Part shown: positions 28,301 to 36,147 of the stretch, in pieces
How the letters are laid out: every line of letters starts with the position of its first letter
Numbering within the stretch: position 1 is the stretch's first letter
NCBI GenBank assembly: GCA_963737445.1
Contig: CAVTSO010000019.1
Span: 124,001-188,000 of the forward strand
DNA from: JAICYJ01 sp963737445
GTDB taxonomy: Bacteria; Actinomycetota; Thermoleophilia; Gaiellales; JAICJC01
Direction: 5' to 3'
Length of the DNA: 64,000 nucleotides
Made by a program: the position numbers and the translations under genes
The notes under the pieces: generated by a model
What the model was told of the DNA's origin: nothing
Databases searched by the model: none
What the model saw: the letters and a program-made list of their open reading frames with translations, nothing else

Positions 28301-29499
28301 TCCCGACCGCGCCGGCGACCCCGCTGGTCGCGATCGCAAAGAACGGAGCGGTGTCGCCCGCCTCCCGCCAGACCGGGGCGCGGCGCGGCGACACGATCAG
28401 CTACTCCTACCTCGTCACGAACATCGGCAACGTCGACCTGACAGCGGTGGCCGTCGACGACCCAACGCTCGGCCCGGTCACCTGCCCGGCCCCGGCTGCG
28501 CCCGGACTCTCCCCCGGCGATTCGCTGACCTGCACGGCCGATCAGGCATACACGCTGGGCCAGGCGGACGTGGAGGCCGGCCAGGTGGTCGACACTGCCA
28601 CGGCGACCGGCGTCGGGGTCAGAGGCGGCGTCTCTATCCAGTCCGACCCCTCGACCGTCACCATCACGACGGTGGCGCCGCCGCCAGACACCGCCGGCCT
28701 AGCCGGCGACGGCACCGGCGGAGTACCGGTCGGCGGCGTGCAGACCGGTGGCCGCCCGACGCCCGCCGACCACCCAGTGCGGGGTGAGGCACTGGTCGCG
28801 CTCGGCGGCCTGGCAGGGATGCTGGCCCTCGTGCTTGCGCTGCGTGTCGGTGTTCGCCGATCACGGCTGCTGGGTGGAATCGCGCTGGCGACGGTCATCG
28901 CCGCCGTCGTCGCAACAGCGCTTCCGGGCGGCCATCCCGCTCCCGCCGGCACTCCGGCCGCGACCGCGGTCGACCACCCGGCGCGCACGACGCCGATCCT
29001 GCCGGCCAGCAACCATGTCCACCTGTTGCGCACGGGCATGCGGGTCCGCGTGCCGGCGATCGGCGTCGACGCGAGCGTCGTCAGCCTCGGCCTGAACAGC
29101 GACTCCACACTGCAGGTGCCGACCAACGCCATCGACGCCGGCTGGTGGAGCGGTGGCACCGCGCCCGGCGAGCGCGGCGCCGCGGTCATCGTCGGTCACG
29201 TCAACTGGGGTGGGAACGAGGGCGTGTTCGGACGTCTCGATGAGATCTTGCCCGGCCAGGTCGTGCTCGTGACCCACCGAAACGGCGTCACCGACCACTA
29301 CCGCGTGACCACCACCGCCGTCTACCCCAAGACCAGCTTTCCGACAGGGCTCGTCTACGACCCGCTCCCCTACCCGGGACTCCGCCTGATCACGTGCACC
29401 GGCAGCTTCGACCCGAGCACGGGCCACTACGACGACAACCTGATCGTGTTCGCCCGGCTGACCGCCCGCACCGGCCCGACGACCGCGCGCACGCTGTGA
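25348..29499 (+). CDS. Repeat surface protein fused to a class F-type sortase
   Basis: This 1383-residue protein is a surface stalk and a sortase in one chain. Residues 1-60 form a poor signal-like segment; residues about 70-390 include CSFAQAGTGTFASTLCWLDL, reminiscent of CshA-type adhesin heads. Six 120-residue DUF11/DUF7507 repeats follow (about 392-1114). Then come GGVQTGG (a degenerate LPxTG-like site), a membrane helix, basic RVGVRRSR, a second helix and, from about 1228, a sortase domain with the catalytic His in VIVGHVNWGG and Cys in LITCTGSFD. The paired helices put stalk and sortase on the outer face. Normally these are two adjacent genes, so this is either a genuine fusion or a lost stop. 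Confidence 0.87.
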   Translation: MGSRIEVGVGLAVRSRHGRRTSPRSASWGLAWRVAACACTVVGIERITTAGAAPARTPATPAAASGAPAGCSFAQAGTGTFASTLCWLDLSGYDPTSASKPAGQPMTVTLPGGYTIRFNLHISGGPVAATSFPTFVDAFLGNNGHYTGVSGRPALDQTTRGTTTTATLDGITVTGPGGVPETGYAFVGADAESTDRLESITWTANTPFTLLEPVGNACNSGSRLTGVGTKTVTCSATVTNTKTGTPMLAAQAPSSIDQEMVGGGRQGVAFGVLVSTVRLNKQVSSRIDPSDAFGISIHSLPSNDLLGSANTGTANTASTGPITVLTSDVGSSFTFAEQITSGLPSNYTESWSCTRNGASDPELPSGDIGRSATVTLGIGDFVDCTITNTSEPVSIALQKHDEVPTDVNGNGLTDAGDTIAFTFTVTNTGVLPLSSISVSDPTVGSVTCPDPTLASGNSETCTADDVYTVTAADEAAGSVTNTGTASGVPPGTTLPSHSPPSSTTTPTESPRPLVSIIKTGVASGGFGSPLRVGQTISYTYLVTNIGNVVLTSVAVDDPTLGSVTCPTPAPPGLDIGGSVTCNADGDYVVTAADVARGSVTDTATATGEGGTGGTSPPSDPSTEIIQTEPPAPEVAIHKLGAVSPVADQDAAELGDTVHYTYLVTNIGNVNLTSVAVDDSPIGSVTCPTPAPPGLAPGSSVTCTADALHTVTQGDLDAGAVTDTATAAGVGEAGGTSPPSDPATVTIPTVDGDPQVSIMKSGAVSPPADQGGLLVDDTIAYSYLVTNTGNVSLTSVTVNDPTGGPVTCPTPSPALAPGDSVTCTADTPHTVTQDDVNAGQVTDTATATGTGVRGGDSPPSDPSTVTIPAATVVSVSLDKLAMVDPAGDQLGATVGDTIHYAYLVTNTGNVSLTAVTVDDPTIGPVTCPTPSPPLAPLGSVICTADNAHAVTTADVDAGFVTDTATAAGTGVIGGASGASDPATATIPTAPATPLVAIAKNGAVSPASRQTGARRGDTISYSYLVTNIGNVDLTAVAVDDPTLGPVTCPAPAAPGLSPGDSLTCTADQAYTLGQADVEAGQVVDTATATGVGVRGGVSIQSDPSTVTITTVAPPPDTAGLAGDGTGGVPVGGVQTGGRPTPADHPVRGEALVALGGLAGMLALVLALRVGVRRSRLLGGIALATVIAAVVATALPGGHPAPAGTPAATAVDHPARTTPILPASNHVHLLRTGMRVRVPAIGVDASVVSLGLNSDSTLQVPTNAIDAGWWSGGTAPGERGAAVIVGHVNWGGNEGVFGRLDEILPGQVVLVTHRNGVTDHYRVTTTAVYPKTSFPTGLVYDPLPYPGLRLITCTGSFDPSTGHYDDNLIVFARLTARTGPTTARTL
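26521..28690 (+). repeat. Six tandem DUF11/DUF7507-type coding repeats
   Basis: Six units of about 360 bases start near 26521, 26884, 27244, 27607, 27964 and 28324. Each encodes a core like SYTYLVTNIGNVxLTSVAVDD, then VTCPTPxPxL, SVTCTAD and a closing TATATGxG stretch. The first unit is the most diverged; units 2-6 are close at the DNA level, which suggests recent duplication or gene conversion. Confidence 0.9.
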
Positions 29500-29503
29500 C
29501 GAC

Positions 29504-32285
29504 TCAGGTCTGGTGCTCGTCGATCGCCCGCCCGGGCGCGACCGCGCGCTGGGCGTCGAGCAGCGAGGTCTCCGGGGCGGCGCGGCGACGGAGGAACTTG
29601 CTGGTCTCGACGACCAGCGGCAGCAGCGCGGCCAGCCCGAAGCATGCAAGCCACTCGTGGCCGGTCAGCGAGGTCGTGAGCAGCCCCTTCTGGAATCCCG
29701 GCAGCTCGGTCGCCAGCACCACCATGGCGAGCGGGAACAGCGAGATCGCGAGCGCCTTCAACAGCGGCGGGTCGAGGCCGCCGGCCGGGTCTCGCCGGTT
29801 GGTGAGGGCATTGAAGATCGTGCCCAGCCCCATCACGACGAAGGTCATGGTCAGCGACGCCGTTCCGACATCCGTGCGCGGGTCGTCGGGGCCTGCCACC
29901 AGCGGGATCATCGCGGCGATGAACAGCGTGGCGGCGTAGACGACCCACAGCATGATCGCCTGCCGGTTGGTGATCGGCAGGCTGGGGTCGCGCGGCGGGC
30001 GGTGCATCACGTCCGGCGCGCCGGGATCGACGGCGATCACCACGACGCCCGATGCCGTCACGAAGACCAGCAGATATAGCACCATCAGCGGCGTCAACGC
30101 GACGCCGTGATTGACGTCGAAGGCGGTGGCCGCCAGGAACAGGAACACCAGCGCCAGCAGCTGGGTCATCTGGTAGCGGACGTACGACACGACCTTCTCG
30201 TAGACCCTGCGGCCGATCTCGACGGCGTGCACCAGCGTGCCGAAGTTGTCGTCGGTCAGGATCATGCGGCCGGCCTGCTTCGTCACCTCGCTGCCGCTGC
30301 CCATCGCGACCCCGATGTCGGCCTGCTTGAGCGCCGCCGCGTCGTTGACCGCATCGCCGGTCATCGCGACGATCAGACCCTGCTCCTGCATCAGGCGCGC
30401 GAGGCGCAGCTTGTCCTGGGGCGTGACGCGGCCGAACACGTGCAGTTCGGGCAGGCGCCGCACCACCTCATCGTCCGAGAGCGCCTGCAGCTCGGCGCCG
30501 CTGATCGCGCCGGGCCCGAGGCCGAGCGTCTCGCCGATCGCGCGGGCGGTGACGGCGTGGTCGCCGGTGATCATGCGCACGTCGATGCCGGCGCCGAGCG
30601 CCGTCTGCACCGAGGCCTTGGCCTCGGCGCGCAGCGGATCGATGATGCCGACCATGGCCACGAACGACAGCCCCTGGGTGAGCGACATCGGGTCGTCCTC
30701 CATCGCCTGCAGCTCGCCCTCGCCGACCAGCCGGGCGGCGAACGCCAGCACCCGCAGACCCTGCTCGCCCATCCGCGCGTTCGCAGCCTCGATCCCGGCT
30801 CGCGTCTGCTCGATCGGCTGCTGCGAGCCGCTGAGCGGCCCGCCCGACTCGCTGCAGCGCGTCAGCACCACATCGGGGGCACCCTTGACCAGCTCGATCA
30901 CGTGCTCGGCGCCGTCCAGCGTGACGCGATGAAACGTCGCCATGAACTTGTAGTCGGAGTCGAACGGCACCTCGGCGATGCGCGGGTAGGCGCGACGCGT
31001 CTCCTCCGCGTCGACGCCCAGCTTCGCCGCCAGCACGACCAGTGCCGCCTCGGTCGGATCGCCGACCACCGTGCCGTCGTTGCCCACGGTGGCATCGCTG
31101 TCGAGCGCCAGCCCCAAGCCGAGCCTGGTGAAGTCCGGCACCGGACGGCCGGCGACGGCGGTGATCGCCCCGGTCTTGCGGTAGCCCTCGCCCTCGACCT
31201 GAAACCAGGCGCCGGCCGCGTAGATCACCGACACCATCATCTCGTTCATCGTCAGCGTGCCGGTCTTGTCGGTGTTGATCGCGCTGGTGGCTCCGAGCGT
31301 CTCCACATCCGTGAGGTTCTTGACAACCGCCCGTGAGTCGGCCAGCTGCCTGGCGCCCATCGACAGCAGCCCCGAGACGAACGCGGGCATGCCGGTCGGG
31401 ATCGCCGAGATCGCCATCGCGGTGCCCAGCAACAGCACGTCTTTGAACTCCTCTCCGCGGGCGACACCGACGATCACGATGAAGGCGACCGCGCCCCAGG
31501 CGACGATGCCGAGCACCTTCGTCAGTGATCCCAGCTCCTTCTGCAGCGGCGATCGCGTGCGGCTGATCGACGACAGCATCGTCGCGATCTGACCCATCTC
31601 CGTCTGCATCGCGGTGGCGGTCACGACCATCGCGCCCGTTCCGCGGGTCACCGCCGTGTTCTGGAACAGCATGTTCGTGCGATCGCCCAGAGCGATCTCG
31701 GCGCCCGCCAGCGTCGTCGCCGACTTGCCGATCGGCGCGCTCTCCCCGGTCAGAGCCGCCTCCTGCGTCTCGAGCGTTGCCGAGTGGATGATGCGTCCAT
31801 CCGCGGGGACGATGTCGCCCGCTTCCACCTGGACGATGTCGCCGGGCACCATGTCGACGGCCGGCACCAGCGCCACCGAGCCGTCTCGCACCACCCGTGC
31901 CTGCGGCACCTGCATGCTGGCCAGCGCATCGATGCTGGCCCGCGCCTTCAGCTCCTGGCGCGAGCCGAGCACCACGTTCAGCAGGATCAGCAGGGCGACG
32001 ATGATGCCGGTCGACACCTGGCCGATGATGACGCTGACGATGGCGACCGCGATCAGCATGATGTTCATCGGGTCACGCAGCTGGGCTACTGCCACCTCCC
32101 ACACCGAGGGCGGCGGTTCGCCGGTGATCTGGTTCGGGACCCAGCCGGGCCAGCCGCTCGGCCGCCTCCGCGCCGGTCAGGCCGGAGTCGGCATCGGAAC
32201 GCGCCGATGCGACGACGTCCAGCGCATCACGTGCGTAGGGAGGAAGTATGTCGGCCTCCGTGGGGGTGTCGGCAGCGTCGGTCAT
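29504..32285 (-). pseudogene. P-type cation-transporting ATPase (P2-type), one frameshift near the N-terminus
   Basis: This P-type ATPase of about 926 residues has an N-terminal cation-ATPase domain (LTGAEAAERLARLG), the actuator TGES, phosphorylation DKTGT, hinge MTGDAVNDAAAL and about ten membrane helices; it pumps a cation with ATP. The first 50 residues lie in another frame from ATG 32285. One extra base near 32135 (minus strand GGTCCCGAACCAG read as GGTCCCAACCAG) gives GPNQITGEPPPSVWEV and joins the two. Ca2+/Mg2+-type P2A/P2B pumps are the closest relatives; the hinge has DAVND instead of DGVND, a slight deviation. The gene is convergent with the sortase fusion gene, four bases apart. 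Confidence 0.9.
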
Positions 32286-32453
32286 GGCTTGGTCGTCGCC
32301 TCATCAGCGGTCACATATTCCAGTCGATCCGCTTTGGCTGTGACGATCACTCCCGCCGCTGCTGGCCCGAGAAGTATGTCATAGCTCCGCCACCACTCGA
32401 CGGGTCGCACGGTCCCGCACACCCCGCCAGACATCGGTGATGTAGGCTCGCGC

Positions 32454-32852
32454 GTGATGTTCCAGGTGCGATATGTGGTGGCCGTGCTTGTCGGACTTGC
32501 CGTGGGCGTCGCGGCCGGCTGGGTATCCGGTCGCGGGTTCGAACCCGCCAACCAGGCGGGCACCACCCCAGCACACGCCGGTCATGTGGCGACGCGGGCA
32601 ACCCCACCGCCGCCGCCCCGCTCGGACGACAACCCACCTCGCCAGAAACCCCAGCAAAGGGGCCTGGCTCCAGGGCTGCAACAGGTGCAGCAGCGAATCG
32701 TACGGTGCCTGTACGAGAGCGCCACGTGGCAGCAGCAGGTCGTCTGCCTGCGAGCCGTGCTTCGGCTGGAGGTAGCGGGCACGCGTTCGCTCGGCCTCTC
32801 ATTCACCGGGCAACAGTTCCGGCTGGTCGGTCAGTCCCTCGGTCAGAGCTAG
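32454..32852 (+). CDS. Hypothetical anchored or secreted protein
   Basis: This 132-residue protein starts at GTG 32454 or ATG 32457. An N-terminal hydrophobic segment (YVVAVLVGLAVGVAAGWVSG) is a signal anchor; a proline-rich linker follows, then a small cysteine-containing domain (IVRCLYESATWQQQVVCLRAV). I do not recognise it. A perfect 16-base palindrome GCGGGTTCGAACCCGC inside the linker-coding region is noted separately. It is divergent from the P-type ATPase gene (168 bases between the starts). Confidence 0.6.
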   Translation: MMFQVRYVVAVLVGLAVGVAAGWVSGRGFEPANQAGTTPAHAGHVATRATPPPPPRSDDNPPRQKPQQRGLAPGLQQVQQRIVRCLYESATWQQQVVCLRAVLRLEVAGTRSLGLSFTGQQFRLVGQSLGQS

Positions 32853-32859
32853 CAGCTAT

Positions 32860-33255
32860 CTAGCCAGTCGCGGTAGCCTCATCCCAGCGTACGATCAGCG
32901 CGTAGAGCACGACCACCGTCAGTGCCAGAACGGACAGCCCCCACAATACGTAGGGCGTGCTGCCGATGAAGCCCAGCTGCCCGATGAAGCTGAGACTGGC
33001 GACCACGATCGCCACCCAGCGCGCCCAGCTCGACGCAGAGAGCAGGCCGACTCCGACAAGCGCTACGAGGATGCCCCACAGCAGCGTGATCCATCCCCAT
33101 GTCTTGAGGTCGAACACGATGATCTGCTGCGGTGACACCACGTAATACTTACCTCTGATGATTGCGATCAGACCCTCAACGGCGTCAATCTATCCGATGA
33201 TCACCATCAGCCACCCGGCGAACGAGATCCAACCGCTCCATGCGTTCCGCTGCAT
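32860..33255 (-). pseudogene. DUF7144-type small membrane protein with in-frame TAG
   Basis: From ATG 33255, after a good GAGGAGG site, the frame reads MQRNAWSGWISFAGWLMVIIG, then TAG (33192-33190), then IDAVEGLIAIIRGKYYVV and on, unchanged in frame, to VFDLKTWGWITLLWGILVAL and two more helices. Family members have a helix, a short loop and the FDLxTWGWxHL motif. The TAG stands where a small residue such as Ser (TCG) would fit, so this is a single nonsense change. Without it the protein is about 131 residues with four helices. Function of the family is unknown. Confidence 0.75.
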
Positions 33256-33336
33256 GACACCCTCCTCATCCGACATCCCCGCCGAAACGGTATCACTCCG
33301 CCCTGATACCTAACGGGGATCCTCAGCAGAGTGAAG

Positions 33337-34710
33337 CTACGACATGTCTGACGTCCGGCCGCCGCCGGCCAGGATGGCCCAGAGCTCGGCGATCGTGGAG
33401 CGGGAGACGCGGCGTGCTGCGGGAGATAGGCCTGGAGCGTGGCCGGGCAGCCGAACGCGGAGCGCGGCCGGCAGGCTCTCGAAGACGAGCGGCGGGTCGA
33501 GCGTCATGGCCTCTCCATCGACGCCGATCTCGACCGGGCCGCCGGAGTCGATGCGAAACCGCGGCGTGGTCCACTCATGCCATCCCGAGAACCTGCGGAT
33601 CTGGCCGGCGGCGTTGAGTGCCACGAACTGCTCCGCTGCTCGGACACCCTCGATGCGAGCCGTGACCACGCCCAGCAGCCCGCGGTCGATCCGCTCACGG
33701 GTACCTCTGCCGGAGAAGTCCGCGAGCTGGTAGGCGTTGTTGGAGACCAGTACCATGTGAGCGGTCTCGTGGGCCGTCCCGTCGGGCCCGGTGTACTGCA
33801 GGTCGAGCGGCTGGGCGTCCGGGCCGAGCAGGTCGGGCAGCATGGCGGCTGCCGTCCGCATCTTGGCGTCCCGGTATTCCTCCGCCTGGACGATCTTCGC
33901 GTACAGGCCAAGCGACGCGTTGTTCACGAACACGCGTCCGTTCACGGTGGCAAGGTCGATCGTGCGCTCGACCGCGTCCCCGAAGGCATCGAGAGCGCCG
34001 ACGACGTCATCGCGGTCAAGGCCGAGGTCGAGCGCGAAGTGGTTCCGCGTTCCCGCCGGTACGACTACGTGGGGGATCCCGTGGCGGCTGGCCACGGTGG
34101 CGATCAACGCCTGGGAGCCGTCACCACCCGCCATACCGATCACATCGGCGCCGCCGGCAATCGCATCCTCAGCAAGCTCGAGCAGGTCATCTCCCTGGCG
34201 AAGCACCACCGCCTGGATGCCGCGGGCCGCGCATTCGCCGGCCAGATCGAACTGCACTGCCTTTCCGCCACCCGACTTCGGGTTCATCAGCAGCACCGGA
34301 TGCACCGCGGCCGGCACCGGGCCGCCCGGCGTGGGTGCGGCCCGAAGCTCATCGATGCCGGTGTGCAGAGCCAACCTGGCCGCAGCCAGTGAGACCATGC
34401 AGAGCACCGCCGCCCCGAGCGCTCGCCACCACACGACATCCGCGATCCCGATCGACGCCAGCAGCAGAGCCAGTCCGCCGGCCGCAACCAGGAGCGCGAT
34501 GGTACGGCGGGTGCCCCGGCGCGACACGGCCGTCCAGCCCGCGCCGATCAGCACGACCGCTCCCAGCAGGGCGACGACCAGTCCCCTGCTGTTGTCCAGC
34601 GCCGCAACGACCACCACCAACGCCGCGGATGCCGCCGCGAGCAGCGAGATGGCTGCCATGACACGGTCGCGAGCGCTGGGAGCAGTGCTCAGAACGGTTC
34701 GGGAATCCAT
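33337..34710 (-). CDS. Diacylglycerol-kinase/YegS-family lipid kinase with N-terminal membrane helices
   Basis: This 457-residue protein has about four N-terminal helices and a C-terminal kinase domain. The kinase signatures are NPKSGGGK (phosphate loop), GGDGSQ (the GGDGT-type nucleotide loop) and PAGTRNHFALDLGL. It probably phosphorylates a diacylglycerol-like lipid or sphingoid base at the membrane. ATG 34710 overlaps the PPK2 3' end by 22 bases. Being the last gene of the SulP-CYTH-PPK2 unit, it links phosphate donors with lipid phosphorylation. Length exceeds soluble DgkB by the membrane part. Confidence 0.92.
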   Translation of the reverse strand: MDSRTVLSTAPSARDRVMAAISLLAAASAALVVVVAALDNSRGLVVALLGAVVLIGAGWTAVSRRGTRRTIALLVAAGGLALLLASIGIADVVWWRALGAAVLCMVSLAAARLALHTGIDELRAAPTPGGPVPAAVHPVLLMNPKSGGGKAVQFDLAGECAARGIQAVVLRQGDDLLELAEDAIAGGADVIGMAGGDGSQALIATVASRHGIPHVVVPAGTRNHFALDLGLDRDDVVGALDAFGDAVERTIDLATVNGRVFVNNASLGLYAKIVQAEEYRDAKMRTAAAMLPDLLGPDAQPLDLQYTGPDGTAHETAHMVLVSNNAYQLADFSGRGTRERIDRGLLGVVTARIEGVRAAEQFVALNAAGQIRRFSGWHEWTTPRFRIDSGGPVEIGVDGEAMTLDPPLVFESLPAALRVRLPGHAPGLSPAARRVSRSTIAELWAILAGGGRTSDMS

Positions 34711-35506
34711 CGCAAAGGCAGATTGGGCTCTACGTATCCCTCCGGCCGTTGCCGCTGCGGGAGCTTGATCTCGCTCACCGTGAGCGGGCCGTAGGGAACC
34801 TGGTCCAGCAGATGGGTGATGATGTTCAGTCGGCCCCGCCGCTTGTCGCTGGTGTCGGCGATGTACCACGGGGCCCACGAGGTGTCGGTCGTCTGCAACA
34901 TCGCGTCGCGCGCGCGTGAGTAGTCGTACCAGCGGCTGTACGACTTGAGATCCATGTCCGACAGCTTCCACACCTTGCGAGGGTCGTTGATCCGGGCCTC
35001 GAGGCGCCGGGTCTGCTCGTCGGCATCGACCTCGAGCCAGTACTTGATGAGGAGGATGCCAGAGTCCGCCATCGTGCGCTCGATCAGCGGCACGGTCCTC
35101 CAGGAATCTGGTCGGTCTCTTCCTTGGTGCAGAAGCCCATCACCCGCTCGACACCGGCGCGGTTGTACCAGCTGCGATCGAAGATCACGACCTCGCCGCC
35201 GGCGGGGAGGTGCTGGATGTAGCGCTGCGCGTAGAGCTGTGACCGCTCCCGTTCGGTCGGCGCCGGCAGTGCGACGACGCGGAACACGCGCGGGCTCACG
35301 CGCTCGGTGATCCGCTTGATGGTTCCACCCTTGCCCGCCGTGTCGCGGCCTTCAAAGACGATGCAGATCTTCGCGCCGGTGGCCTTCACCCACTCCTGCA
35401 TCGCGACCAGCTCACCGTGCAGCCGTCGCATCTCGGCCTCATACGGCTTGCGCTTCATCCGAGCCACCCGGCCGTCAACCTCGTCCTGCTTCTTGTGCTT
35501 GCTCAT
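34689..35506 (-). pseudogene. ppk2: Polyphosphate kinase 2 (PPK2), frame disturbed mid-gene
   Basis: The N-terminal part from ATG 35506 (good GGGAGGGA site) has Walker A FEGRDTAGKGG and the Walker B-type FDRSWYNRAGVERVMGFC. The C-terminal part has PLIERTMADSG, IKYWLEV and PRKVWKLSDMDLKS. Two extra bases at about 35098-35107 separate them; removing both gives DQFLRTVPLIERTM, matching the family. PPK2 enzymes make or use polyphosphate to phosphorylate nucleotides. The start overlaps the CYTH-like gene's stop (ATGA). The symbol is a family name; class I to III is not resolved. Likely sequencing error; the gene may be intact. Confidence 0.85.
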
Positions 35507-36147
35507 CTCGTCCCTCCCGGATGGCCGAGGCCGTGGATCCACTCGGCGTAGGAACAGGACTCCTCTGCCCGGAACGCCGACGCCGTGGGAAGCGGCTCAG
35601 CGAAGACTACGGCCGCGGTGTGTTTGATGCGTCCAAGAGCGCCCCGACCGCCGGCCTCGAATCCGAGCGTACACCACGACTGGCCGGAGACCTCCACCTC
35701 GGTCAGCTCCACCGAGCAGCCGGGGCCACCCGGTGAGCCCGGGCCACCGCCCGAGGTATCGATCGGGAACCTGGCGATCTGCCGGCGCTTGCTCACCCGC
35801 CGCCAAGCCGCCTCCTCCAGCGGGCGCGAGCGGTCGACACCGCCGGGGAGCGGAATCGACCGCTTGATCCACGAGTCGATGCTGCCCGCGGCACTGCCCG
35901 CGATGTCGAGCGCTCCCACCACACCGCGGTGCTGCTTCACCTCGAAGCTCGCACCGCCCCGGATCTTGATGGACAGGCCGGGCAGGCGCGGAGAGATCAG
36001 ATAGTCGTCGTCGCGCACCTCGGGCACCTGCGGGAAGCGTGAGAACCAGCGGGCGATCTCGGCTCCGTGCCGGCCGCGGCGAATCCATCGCACCTCGCAC
36101 GTGCGCTCCTGGGCTGGACGGCGCTGATCGGAGTCCATCTGGCTCAT
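35503..36147 (-). CDS. CYTH-like hypothetical protein in the PPK2 operon
   Basis: This 214-residue protein alternates charged strands: ERTCEVRWIRRG, DDYLISPRLPGLSIKIRGG, FEVKQHRG, then RRVSKRRQIARF and VELTEVEVSG. The regular pattern of basic and acidic residues on successive strands recalls the CYTH triphosphate tunnel fold, but the canonical ExExK is not clear. Its position, overlapped by ATGA with both SulP upstream and PPK2 downstream, suggests a role in polyphosphate or nucleoside-triphosphate handling (inference). No signal or membrane segment. Confidence 0.7.
   Translation of the reverse strand: MSQMDSDQRRPAQERTCEVRWIRRGRHGAEIARWFSRFPQVPEVRDDDYLISPRLPGLSIKIRGGASFEVKQHRGVVGALDIAGSAAGSIDSWIKRSIPLPGGVDRSRPLEEAAWRRVSKRRQIARFPIDTSGGGPGSPGGPGCSVELTEVEVSGQSWCTLGFEAGGRGALGRIKHTAAVVFAEPLPTASAFRAEESCSYAEWIHGLGHPGGTR

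Noticed and set aside
32533..32548. tRNA T-arm-like palindrome GCGGGTTCGAACCCGC
   Set aside because: It lies inside a coding frame, has a six-base rather than seven-base loop, and no acceptor, D or anticodon arms are around it.
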